Source: an uncultured Collinsella sp.
GTDB taxonomy: Bacteria; Actinomycetota; Coriobacteriia; Coriobacteriales; Coriobacteriaceae
Length of the DNA: 64,000 bases
Direction of reading: 5' to 3'
Assembly (NCBI GenBank): GCA_937950415.1
Contig: CALFDL010000227.1
Location: 46,304-110,303 of the forward strand
The translations under genes and the position numbers were made by a program. Positions within the stretch are counted from its first letter, which is position 1. The number at the start of each line of letters is the position of its first letter. The notes under the pieces are model-generated. The model did no database searches, was not told the DNA's origin, and saw only the letters and a program-made list of their open reading frames with translations. Below, piece by piece: positions 48,783-56,320 of this stretch.

Positions 48783-49652
48783 ATGCTCTATTTTTTATTG
48801 ATTTGTTTTATATTCATATTAGCATGTTCCCTTTTTTCTATTACTAGAACAATTCGCAATATAAATAAGCAGATAAAGGAAAAACGAAAAATAAGAGTAT
48901 CTTTATCAAATAGAGATATTGAGGAGTTAGCTTATGCGATCAATCAAAAAGATACCCTGCATAAGAAACTGCAAGTTCAAATTAGGCAAGAAGAAGAACA
49001 GTTAAAGCAATCTATATCTAATATAAGCCATGATCTAAGAACCCCATTAACATCTATACAGGGTTATCTTACACTTTTACAAGAATGTGAAGATAAACAG
49101 GAGCAAGACCAATATATTGAAATCATTAAAGCAAAAACAGATTATCTCACAGATCTGGTGCAAGAATTTTATGATTTATCTGTGGTAGAAAATGAGCAGT
49201 TTGATGTTGAATGTGAGAAGGTTGATATAAATAGAATTGTTACAGATTGCTTAATTGAAAAGTATTATGAATTTGGGGAAATCCAGCCGATTATTCAAAC
49301 AGAAAAATCTCCGGTGTGGATATATGGCAATAATCTTGTCTGTAAACGTATTATCGAAAATCTAATTACAAATGCAATCCGTTATGCTGATAACTATATT
49401 GAAGTATCCATTAACCAGGAAGGCGTGTTCATGATTAAAAATTCAACGCAATCCCTTGATGAGATGGATATAAATTTATTATTCAGCAAGTTTTATACCG
49501 CTGATAAGTCACGCACCAAAGGTGGTTCCGGTTTGGGATTGTATATTGTAAAAGAATTACTGAAAAAAATAAATGGTAAAATTGAAAATGTCTGTTACAA
49601 AGAAAATATTTTGCTTATTGAAATCCGATTTTCCATGTATAGTAATTCTTAA
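48783..49652 (+). CDS. short single-helix sensor histidine kinase
   Basis: 289 residues. One N-terminal membrane helix (2-22), no extracellular sensor domain, a short linker, then the H-box SISNISHDLRTPLTSIQGY with H83, N-box IIENLITNAIRY, and G-box GGSGLGLYIVKELL. Kinases of this build generally sense through an associated transporter. Its regulator is encoded at 46299. Confidence 0.87.
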   Translation: MLYFLLICFIFILACSLFSITRTIRNINKQIKEKRKIRVSLSNRDIEELAYAINQKDTLHKKLQVQIRQEEEQLKQSISNISHDLRTPLTSIQGYLTLLQECEDKQEQDQYIEIIKAKTDYLTDLVQEFYDLSVVENEQFDVECEKVDINRIVTDCLIEKYYEFGEIQPIIQTEKSPVWIYGNNLVCKRIIENLITNAIRYADNYIEVSINQEGVFMIKNSTQSLDEMDINLLFSKFYTADKSRTKGGSGLGLYIVKELLKKINGKIENVCYKENILLIEIRFSMYSNS

Positions 49653-49800
49653 TTTTATTTGATAGACAGGAAAATATAGTATAAGTGATGCGATGGGTGA
49701 AGTGTAGACAGAATGATGTAAAAAATGTAGAAGCGTAACATCATATAAAAGGGTTATTGCATTTCTCACATTTTTTGCATAGAATGTAATTAGAAAGGCT

Positions 49801-49990
49801 ATGCATCAGCGGTAGGGTGCCACCTAAAATCTGATACGTTTTCCGAACGAAGGTGTCGGAGGTTGTCAGGCAACGGAAAAACCTGTTATTTTCCAGACGT
49901 AGGTGCGGGAGGTTGGCAGACAACGGAAAAAGCAACCATGAGAAGGGAATGTTTAGTGCTGCGGCATGGACAGTCCCTTTTCTAAATCTT
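49801..49990 (+). ncRNA. structured leader with two tandem 43-nt repeat units, possible riboswitch
   Basis: Units at 49839-49881 and 49889-49931 match at 36 of 43 positions. In each, TTTTCC pairs with GGAAAA around an inner GTTG-N5-CAAC hairpin; the five loop bases differ between units while the stems are kept, which suggests selection on RNA structure. A third stem (AGAAGGGAATGT with ACA.TCCCTTTTCT, 49941-49983) follows and could be a terminator or expression platform. The gap of 369 nt before the hydrolase gene contains no open frame. I do not recognise the class. Confidence 0.5.
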
Positions 49991-50021
49991 ACAAGATTAA
50001 AATTGAAAGAGGAAAAATTAA

Positions 50022-50645
50022 ATGAAATACATATTTTTGCATGGACTTGGACAAGTGCCTTCAGATTGGGAAACTACAATTAAGAGATTAGATTTGGGGT
50101 TGGATGTTGACTGTCCTAATTTATCTGATTGGCTTTCAGGAAAAGAAGCTAGCTATTTGAATTTATATCATGCACTGGAGAGTTATTGTGAACAGCAAGA
50201 AGGACCTCTGCATTTATGCGGTCTTTCATTGGGGGGAATCCTTACTTTACATTATGCATTGGAACATGCAGAGAAAGTAGCCTCTCTGGTATTAATTGGT
50301 ACGCAATATATCATGCCGAAGCGGTTATTGAAATTTCAGAATATGATATTTCACCTTATGCCAAACAGGAGTTTTCGCAAAATGGGATTTGGAAAAAAAG
50401 ATTTTATCAGTCTATCCAAATCCATGATGGATTTAGATTTTCAAAAAGATTTAGAAAAAATAAATTGCAGGGTACTTGTGTTATGTGGCGAAAAGGATAA
50501 GGTAAATATGTCTGCTACCATAGAATTGAAACAGCAGATCAATCATGCAGAATTAAAGATTATTCCTCACGCCGGTCATGAAATAAATAAAGATAATCCG
50601 GTTGAATTAAGAAAGATTCTCAGTAATTTTTATAGATGTGAATGA
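50022..50645 (+). CDS. alpha/beta-hydrolase
   Basis: 207 residues. N-terminal strand and oxyanion region YIFLHGLGQ, nucleophile elbow LCGLSLGG (Ser), acid region VLCGEKDKV (Asp) and catalytic His in HAGHEI. A small alpha/beta-hydrolase, possibly an esterase or thioesterase; substrate unknown. AGAGGAAAAAT is the ribosome site. It lies behind the tandem-repeat leader, which may regulate it. Confidence 0.82.
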   Translation: MKYIFLHGLGQVPSDWETTIKRLDLGLDVDCPNLSDWLSGKEASYLNLYHALESYCEQQEGPLHLCGLSLGGILTLHYALEHAEKVASLVLIGTQYIMPKRLLKFQNMIFHLMPNRSFRKMGFGKKDFISLSKSMMDLDFQKDLEKINCRVLVLCGEKDKVNMSATIELKQQINHAELKIIPHAGHEINKDNPVELRKILSNFYRCE

Positions 50646-50716
50646 TGTTAAATTGAAACAGGCGAATAAGAATGTAGAGGTTCAGTAATGAATTTGACGT
50701 TGGAGGTATTCTATAT

Positions 50717-51136
50717 ATGGATGAGAGAGAAAAAATGATCCGATTATGGTTTTCCATGTGGCTGGAAAAGAAGGATTTGGGAATTGATGATATTTTTGCA
50801 GAAAACGTGATTTATACAGAAAGTTGGGGACCATGTTATCGCAATCGTGAAATAGTAAAACATTGGTTTCAGGAATGGAATACGAGAGGAAGCGTGATTG
50901 CATGGGATATTAAACAGTTTTTTCACAAAAAAAATCAGACAGTAGTAGAATGGTATTTTAAAAATGTGATGGATAATGGAGATATAGAAGAATTTGATGG
51001 AATATCTTTAATTGAATGGACGTTAGAGAATAAAATCCAATCCTTGAAGGAATTTGGTTGTAATCTTCATAACTATAATCCGTACCAAAGGAGTGATATG
51101 CCTCAATTTAAAGAAGAAAAAATTAATTGGTTCTAA
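50717..51136 (+). CDS. SnoaL-like (NTF2-fold) protein
   Basis: 139 residues. Pattern of the SnoaL/NTF2 fold: IRLWFSMWLEKKD, DIFAENVIYTESWGPCYRN, EIVKHWFQEWNTRG, VVEWYFKNVMDNGDIEEFDGISLIEW. Such proteins are small enzymes or binding domains; the substrate cannot be predicted. Followed by a terminator. Confidence 0.7.
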   Translation: MDEREKMIRLWFSMWLEKKDLGIDDIFAENVIYTESWGPCYRNREIVKHWFQEWNTRGSVIAWDIKQFFHKKNQTVVEWYFKNVMDNGDIEEFDGISLIEWTLENKIQSLKEFGCNLHNYNPYQRSDMPQFKEEKINWF

Positions 51137-51163
51137 ATATATTGGATTTTATATCTTTTCAAG

Positions 51164-51205
51164 TGTCTGTAAAGTCTTATTTTGATTTTACAGGCATTTT
51201 TCTTT
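51164..51205 (+). terminator. intrinsic terminator after the SnoaL-like gene
   Basis: Stem TGTCTGTAAAGTC with GATTTTACAGGCA (two G-U pairs), then TTTTTCTTTT. Confidence 0.8.
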
Positions 51206-51322
51206 TGTGATAAATCTAACATATAAAGTCCAATCTTCTTATATTTTCCTATCAGTCGTAATTGGAATCATAACAAATAAAAAGCTTTCAAAACATAAAA
51301 CATTACTAATAGTGATTAGTTC

Positions 51323-51370
51323 TTGACAAATCTTCAAAATTGTATAAAATGTACTTATACAAACAGTACA
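51323..51370 (+). promoter_or_regulatory. promoter and inverted-repeat operator of the GntR-ABC operon
   Basis: TTGACA (51323-51328), 16-nt spacer, TAAAAT (51345-51350), then TGTACT-N9-AGTACA (51350-51370) across the start site. This fits autorepression by the YtrA-type regulator encoded next. Confidence 0.7.
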
Positions 51371-51388
51371 CTTGAAGAGAGGTGAGAT

Positions 51389-51766
51389 ATGAACATTATC
51401 ATTAGTAATAATGCGAATAAGCCTATATATGAACAGATCACTTCACAAATGAAGGCAATGATAATGAGTGAGGAATTGAAAGCAGGGGATAGTCTTCCAT
51501 CGATGAGAGCTTTGGCAAAGTCACTTCATGTAAGTGTAATCACAGTTCAAAAGGCTTATGAAGATTTACAGCGTGATGGATTTATTGAAACTACGATAGG
51601 CAGAGGCAGCTTTGTATCTGCACAAAATAAAGAATTTTATCAAGAAGAACAACAACGCATTGCGGAAGAGCATTTGCAGATTGCCGCAGAAATAGGACGT
51701 ACAAATAATATTTCACTTTCTAAACTACAAGAATTACTTACACTTTTTTATATGGAGGATGAATAA
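51389..51766 (+). CDS. GntR-family regulator, YtrA subfamily
   Basis: 125 residues. N-terminal winged helix PIYEQITSQMKAMIMSEELK, SLPSMRALAKSLHVSVITVQKAYEDLQRDG and a short C-terminal dimer domain, the build of YtrA regulators, which repress the ABC operon they head and respond to cell-wall antibiotics. The stop overlaps the ATPase start by 8 nt. Confidence 0.88.
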   Translation: MNIIISNNANKPIYEQITSQMKAMIMSEELKAGDSLPSMRALAKSLHVSVITVQKAYEDLQRDGFIETTIGRGSFVSAQNKEFYQEEQQRIAEEHLQIAAEIGRTNNISLSKLQELLTLFYMEDE

Positions 51767-52631
51767 TATGGAGTATGCTTTAAAATTATCAAATGTATGC
51801 AAGCAATATGATAGCTCAGAATTTGCTTTAGATAAAGTTACATTTTCCTTACCTGTTGGAACAGTTATGGGGTTTGTTGGGGAAAACGGTGCAGGGAAAA
51901 CAACTACAATCGGGTGCATTCTAAATGCTCTTAAAAAGGACAAAGGATCGATTGAGATTTTTGGAAAAGAAATGAATGATAGTGATATATATATTCGAGA
52001 AAATATAGGTGTGGTATATGACGGCGATAATTTTCCAAATTATCTGTCAGCAAAACAACTTTCAAATATTATGGCAGGTATCTATAAACAATGGGATATG
52101 ACTTTGTTTCATAAATATTTAAAAAAATTTTCCTTAAATAGCAGTCAAAAGATTTCAAAATACTCTAAAGGTATGACGATGAAACTGGCAATTGCTGTTG
52201 CATTATCCCATCACCCGAATTTGCTTATTCTTGATGAAGCGACCAGCGGATTAGATCCTGTAATGCGTGAGGAAATATTAGATATTTTTTTAGAGTTTGT
52301 AGAAAACGAAGAACATTCCATACTTTTATCTTCACACATTACGAGCGATTTAGAGAGAATAGCTGATTATATTACTTTTATTCATAATGGTAGGATTATT
52401 CTTACGGAAACAAAAGATAATCTTATTTACAATTATGCGATTTTGAGATGTTCTGACAAGAATTTTTTATCTTTGGACAAGGAAGATATCGTGGCATATC
52501 GGAAAAAAGATTATCAGATTGATGTTTTAGTTTCTGATATTGAGAAAGCGAAAAGAAAATACCCTAAGATTATTATTGATCATACAACGATTGATGAAAT
52601 TATGTTGCTGTTAGTAAAGGGGGAAAATTGA
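51759..52631 (+). CDS. ABC transporter ATPase of the YtrA-type operon
   Basis: 290 residues. Walker A GENGAGKTT, signature YSKGMTMKLAIAVAL, Walker B LLILDEATSGLDP, H-loop SSHITSDL. The signature is altered to SKGM, as is common in this group. Works with the permease encoded next; overlaps it by 4 nt. Confidence 0.87.
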   Translation: MNNMEYALKLSNVCKQYDSSEFALDKVTFSLPVGTVMGFVGENGAGKTTTIGCILNALKKDKGSIEIFGKEMNDSDIYIRENIGVVYDGDNFPNYLSAKQLSNIMAGIYKQWDMTLFHKYLKKFSLNSSQKISKYSKGMTMKLAIAVALSHHPNLLILDEATSGLDPVMREEILDIFLEFVENEEHSILLSSHITSDLERIADYITFIHNGRIILTETKDNLIYNYAILRCSDKNFLSLDKEDIVAYRKKDYQIDVLVSDIEKAKRKYPKIIIDHTTIDEIMLLLVKGEN

Positions 52632-53332
52632 TGAAAGGACTTTTAAAAAATAATTTTATGGGTGTAATAGAAAATCTAAAGCTTTTATTCCCTCTTACTA
52701 TTATATTTGGGATTATTGTTTCCGTTACGGGGAATGCGTCCTTACTAAGTATTTATTCTTTATCTATTGCACCAATACTTTCAATATTGGTTGTTTTATG
52801 TATGAGAAAAGAAACCTTATCCAAATGGTATAAATACAAACTTTCATTACCAGTTAAGAGAAATGACATTGTTCAAAGCTATTATATTAGCCATTTGTGT
52901 TGGTGTATAGGTGGAATGGCAATCGTTACATTCTTTATGTTACTTACTGTTATTGTTCATGGTAATCAATATTTTTATTATGGCTTTCGAGATGCGATTA
53001 CACTTATTTTAGGCGGTGGTATCTTGGCAATATTTATTGGTTCGTTTTTTTATCCACTTTATTATTTTTTTGGCGTAGAAAAAATTGAAATGACAGCAAT
53101 CATAAGTTTGGTTATTTCAGTTGCTGTCATAGTTGGGATAAGTCTTCTAATAAATATATTTATTGGCGGAGATGTGTCTGATACAACATATTATATGTTT
53201 AGCAGCAATTTCAATGATTACCTGCATTACTTTTGTATGCTCTTATTTATTATCAACATTTATTTTCAAAACAAAAGAGTATTAGCTTTATGCAATATAA
53301 AAAATAATATGTCGCAATTTAGTATAGTATAA
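52628..53332 (+). CDS. ABC-2 type permease of the YtrA-type operon
   Basis: 234 residues with about six membrane helices and the text MRKETLSKWYKYKLSLPVKRNDIVQSYYISH between helices 2 and 3, typical of ABC-2 permeases in YtrA-controlled operons. Coupled to the ATPase. Confidence 0.82.
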   Translation: MMKGLLKNNFMGVIENLKLLFPLTIIFGIIVSVTGNASLLSIYSLSIAPILSILVVLCMRKETLSKWYKYKLSLPVKRNDIVQSYYISHLCWCIGGMAIVTFFMLLTVIVHGNQYFYYGFRDAITLILGGGILAIFIGSFFYPLYYFFGVEKIEMTAIISLVISVAVIVGISLLINIFIGGDVSDTTYYMFSSNFNDYLHYFCMLLFIINIYFQNKRVLALCNIKNNMSQFSIV

Positions 53333-53440
53333 AGTGATCTTAGTAAGCGAGGAGAAGGTGTGTGGTGACATGCATCTTCTTTTGCGTTAGAAGAGATTTT
53401 TAAGATTTCAAAAAGAAAATCATAATTTTTTCGATATGTA

Positions 53441-53469
53441 ACATTTCTAGGACATTTCTGTTGTAAAAT
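53441..53469 (+). promoter_or_regulatory. direct-repeat operator and promoter of the second two-component operon
   Basis: ACATTTCT at 53441-53448 and 53452-53459 (11-nt phasing, one helical turn), followed by TAAAAT (about 53464-53469). OmpR-type regulators bind such direct repeats in place of a -35 box. The same pair is found before 55639. Confidence 0.6.
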
Positions 53470-53511
53470 AAGAATTGAAATTATAGCAAAATTGTCGTAA
53501 AGGATAAAAAA

Positions 53512-54201
53512 ATGAAACAGATTTTAATTGTAGAAGATGATGAACTTTTGAATAAAATGTTAGTTTACAACTTACAGTCAGAATCCTATGGGATTGTTTC
53601 TGTGGAAACGGTAAAAGAAGCCATGGAAGTACTAAAAAGCCAGCAGTTTGATCTGGTACTATTGGATATTAACCTTCCGGATGGGAATGGATATGCCATT
53701 GCAAAAACAATCCGGGAAAAATATTGTGATACCATTGTAATTTTTCTGACTGCTAATGATAGGGAAAGTGATGAGATCCGGGGATATGAACTTGGAGCAG
53801 TAGATTATATTACAAAACCTTTTTCAATTCATTCCCTACAGAGAAAAGTAGAAAATGTACTGCGTATGATGCGGCATCATGTATCTATGCAGGATGTCTT
53901 TGATGATGGCAGGCTGTTTTTAAATTTTGCAGAGCAGACGGCTATGCTCAACGGAAAACCATTAACCTTATCCACCTTGGAATTCCGGATGCTGAACCTG
54001 TTCTGTCAGAACCGTAATCGTGTATTAACAAGAAAACAGTTGTTGGAAAAAATATGGGACTGCACAGAAAATTATGTGGACGAGCATACGCTGACTACAA
54101 CATTAAGCCGTATTCGGGGAAAGATTGAAACAAACGGAACAGTATATATCAAAACCGTATATGGCATGGGATATAAATGGACCGGAGGTGAACCTGCATG
54201 A
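53512..54201 (+). CDS. OmpR-family response regulator (BceR/VanR-like)
   Basis: 229 residues. Receiver with EDD (8-10), D52 (LVLLDINLPDG), ITKPF; winged helix with STLEFRMLNLFCQNRNRVLTRKQLLEKIW and TTTLSRIRGKIE. Its gene overlaps the kinase gene by 4 nt. Likely activates its own operon and the ABC operon at 55639 through the ACATTTCT repeats. Confidence 0.9.
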   Translation: MKQILIVEDDELLNKMLVYNLQSESYGIVSVETVKEAMEVLKSQQFDLVLLDINLPDGNGYAIAKTIREKYCDTIVIFLTANDRESDEIRGYELGAVDYITKPFSIHSLQRKVENVLRMMRHHVSMQDVFDDGRLFLNFAEQTAMLNGKPLTLSTLEFRMLNLFCQNRNRVLTRKQLLEKIWDCTENYVDEHTLTTTLSRIRGKIETNGTVYIKTVYGMGYKWTGGEPA

Positions 54202-55226
54202 TAGGAAAGAAACTTTCTGTAAAAAGGATGTTTTTTTGGCTGACTGCCGGAATGACACTTACAATGACAGCAATCATGTTGGTCGCATTCTTTCTGATCA
54301 AAAATATTGTAGTGTTATGGGTTGGGATGGCTTTGATAGTCTGTGCAATACTGTGGATGCTTTTTATGGTACAACTGTTGGGAATGAGACTGTCAAATTT
54401 TACTTCTGAATTGTGTCAGATTCTTGATGACATGATGAACCGTAGTCAGGAACCCGAAAGTGTATCAGACAAAGAAACGATTTTTGCCCGTATCCATCAT
54501 CGCCTGGTAAGTCTGTATAACATCTTGCAGGAAAGTAACCGGAAGGTAGAAGCGGAACGGCAGGAATTACAGTCGTTGGTGTCAGATATTTCCCATCAGG
54601 TCAGAACTCCGGTAAGCAACATGAAGATGATTGTGGATACACTTTTGACAAAACCTCTGGAAGAACAGGAGAGAAATGAGTTTCTTAAGAGTGTAAGAGG
54701 ACAGATCAATAAATTGGATTTTTTAATACAGGCATTAGTCAAAACCTCCCGTTTGGAAACCGGGGTGATTCAATTAGAGAAAGAAGAGCATTTCTTATAT
54801 GATACTTTGGCTCAGGCTATGAGTGGAATCTTATATTCTGCAGAACAAAAAAAGATCCATGTATCGGTGAAATGTCCAGAGGATCTGTGCGTATCTCATG
54901 ACAGTAAATGGACTGAAGAAGCAATTTTTAATCTATTGGACAATGCAGTAAAATATACCCCGACAGGTGGACATGTAAATGTGTCGGTAGCGCAATGGGA
55001 AATGTATGTGGAAATAAAAGTATCTGATACCGGAAAAGGAATTTCAGAAAGCAATCAGGCATCTATTTTCAAGAGATTTTACCGGGAAGAAGAGATTCAT
55101 AATCAGCCGGGTGTTGGAATCGGTCTTTATTTGACCAGGGAAATTGTAACACAGCAGGGTGGTTATGTTACTGTGGAATCACAGGTGGGAAAGGGATCGG
55201 CATTTTCTATTTTTCTGCCAAGATAA
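54198..55226 (+). CDS. sensor histidine kinase with two membrane helices
   Basis: 342 residues. Helices at 11-34 and 37-60 with almost no external loop (intramembrane-sensing type, as in BceS-like kinases), a linker coil, H-box VSDISHQVRTPVSNMKM with H133, N-box IFNLLDNAVKYTP, G-boxes DTGKGIS and GVGIGLYLTREI. Transporter-assisted sensing of peptides is likely given the ABC genes downstream. Confidence 0.88.
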   Translation: MIGKKLSVKRMFFWLTAGMTLTMTAIMLVAFFLIKNIVVLWVGMALIVCAILWMLFMVQLLGMRLSNFTSELCQILDDMMNRSQEPESVSDKETIFARIHHRLVSLYNILQESNRKVEAERQELQSLVSDISHQVRTPVSNMKMIVDTLLTKPLEEQERNEFLKSVRGQINKLDFLIQALVKTSRLETGVIQLEKEEHFLYDTLAQAMSGILYSAEQKKIHVSVKCPEDLCVSHDSKWTEEAIFNLLDNAVKYTPTGGHVNVSVAQWEMYVEIKVSDTGKGISESNQASIFKRFYREEEIHNQPGVGIGLYLTREIVTQQGGYVTVESQVGKGSAFSIFLPR

Positions 55227-55256
55227 AGGAAAGAAATATATGGAGGGAATTGAATA

Positions 55257-55412
55257 ATGTATCAAACCGTATTAATAGAAAACATTACTACTGAAAATGT
55301 AACTGAAAAAATAAACGCAAAACTCCTGGAAATGGAAAAACAAAGCTACAAACTTGTAACCATGTCATTTCTGGAACTGAAAAAGCTGTCTTGGTTTTCA
55401 AAAAAGGATTAA
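55257..55412 (+). CDS. 51-residue protein downstream of the kinase
   Basis: ATG 55257 with GGAGGGAATTGAATA upstream; begins MYQTVLIENITTENVTEKIN, ends FSKKD. Hydrophilic with a helical middle and no membrane segment. The excellent ribosome site and 30-nt spacing to the kinase gene support translation. Family unknown; perhaps a small modulator of the kinase or transporter. Confidence 0.5.
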   Translation: MYQTVLIENITTENVTEKINAKLLEMEKQSYKLVTMSFLELKKLSWFSKKD

Positions 55413-55508
55413 AAGGCAGTTTGCTGTGATATTTTAAACAGAGTTATAGTCACAGATAAAATCAAGAATAGCAGAATATCATATTTGGTATCGTTTGTAA
55501 TTTTTTTG

Positions 55509-55598
55509 AAATGTCCGAGATTTGTAACAATTCAGGTTAAAATTCCTTGAATTTTGTTCCTTTTCTCGGACATTTCTGAGACATTTGTATTTTATAAT
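55509..55598 (+). promoter_or_regulatory. operator and promoter of the ABC/three-permease operon
   Basis: ACATTTCT (55570-55577) and ACATTTGT (55581-55588) in 11-nt phasing precede TATAAT (55593-55598). In addition, CTCGGACATTTC (55565-55576) has an exact inverted copy GAAATGTCCGAG at 55509-55520, giving a possible upstream site or a leader-independent DNA loop. Strong match to the operator before 53512. Confidence 0.65.
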
Positions 55599-55638
55599 AG
55601 ATCTATCATAAAAAAAGGCAGAAAGGAGTTTATAAAAT

Positions 55639-56304
55639 ATGAGTATTTTACAGACAATCGATTTAAAGAAATATTATGGCACAGAGCCCAATATTACAAA
55701 GGCTTTAGACGGTGTGAATTTTTCAGTAGAGGAAGGAGAATTTGTAGCAGTAGTAGGAACTTCAGGTTCCGGAAAATCCACGATGCTTCATATGATGGGA
55801 GGTTTGGACACTCCTACCAGTGGAAAGGTCATTGTACGTGGAGAAGAGTTAGCAAAGAAAAATGATGAAGAGCTGACGATTTTCAGGAGAAGAAATATTG
55901 GTTTCATCTTTCAAAATTATAATTTGGTTCCAATTTTGAATGTTTACGAAAATATTGTCCTTCCGGTAGAACTGGATGGAGATACGGTAGATCAGGGATT
56001 TATGGATGAGGTAGTTCATATGTTGGCTCTGGAAGATAAACTAAAGAATATGCCAAATAATCTTTCTGGAGGACAGCAGCAGAGGGTTGCGATAGCAAGA
56101 GCGCTAGTTGCTAAACCGGCAATTGTGTTAGCCGATGAACCTACAGGTAACCTCGATTCTAAAACCAGCGCAGATGTTATGGGATTGATCAAACGGACCA
56201 GTTATGAGTTTCACCAGACGGTCGTAATGATTACACATAACAATGAGATTGCCCGACTTGCAGATCGGATTGTCCGTATTGAAGACGGAAAGATTGTAAA
56301 TTGA
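55639..56304 (+). CDS. MacB/BceA-type ABC transporter ATPase
   Basis: 221 residues. Walker A GTSGSGKST, Q-loop FIFQNYNLVP, signature LSGGQQQRVAIARAL, Walker B IVLADEPTGNLDS, H-loop ITHNNEIA. Belongs to the lipoprotein-release/peptide-detoxification group and pairs with FtsX-type permeases. It is the only ATPase for the three permeases that follow. AGAAAGGAG before the ATG. Confidence 0.92.
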   Translation: MSILQTIDLKKYYGTEPNITKALDGVNFSVEEGEFVAVVGTSGSGKSTMLHMMGGLDTPTSGKVIVRGEELAKKNDEELTIFRRRNIGFIFQNYNLVPILNVYENIVLPVELDGDTVDQGFMDEVVHMLALEDKLKNMPNNLSGGQQQRVAIARALVAKPAIVLADEPTGNLDSKTSADVMGLIKRTSYEFHQTVVMITHNNEIARLADRIVRIEDGKIVN

Positions 56305-56320
56305 GGAGGGGTGAAATGTT

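Noticed and set aside
49839..49931. Repeats as a CRISPR array or IS end
   Set aside because: Only two units with a 7-nt spacer, and internal base pairing kept despite loop changes; fits an RNA structure better.
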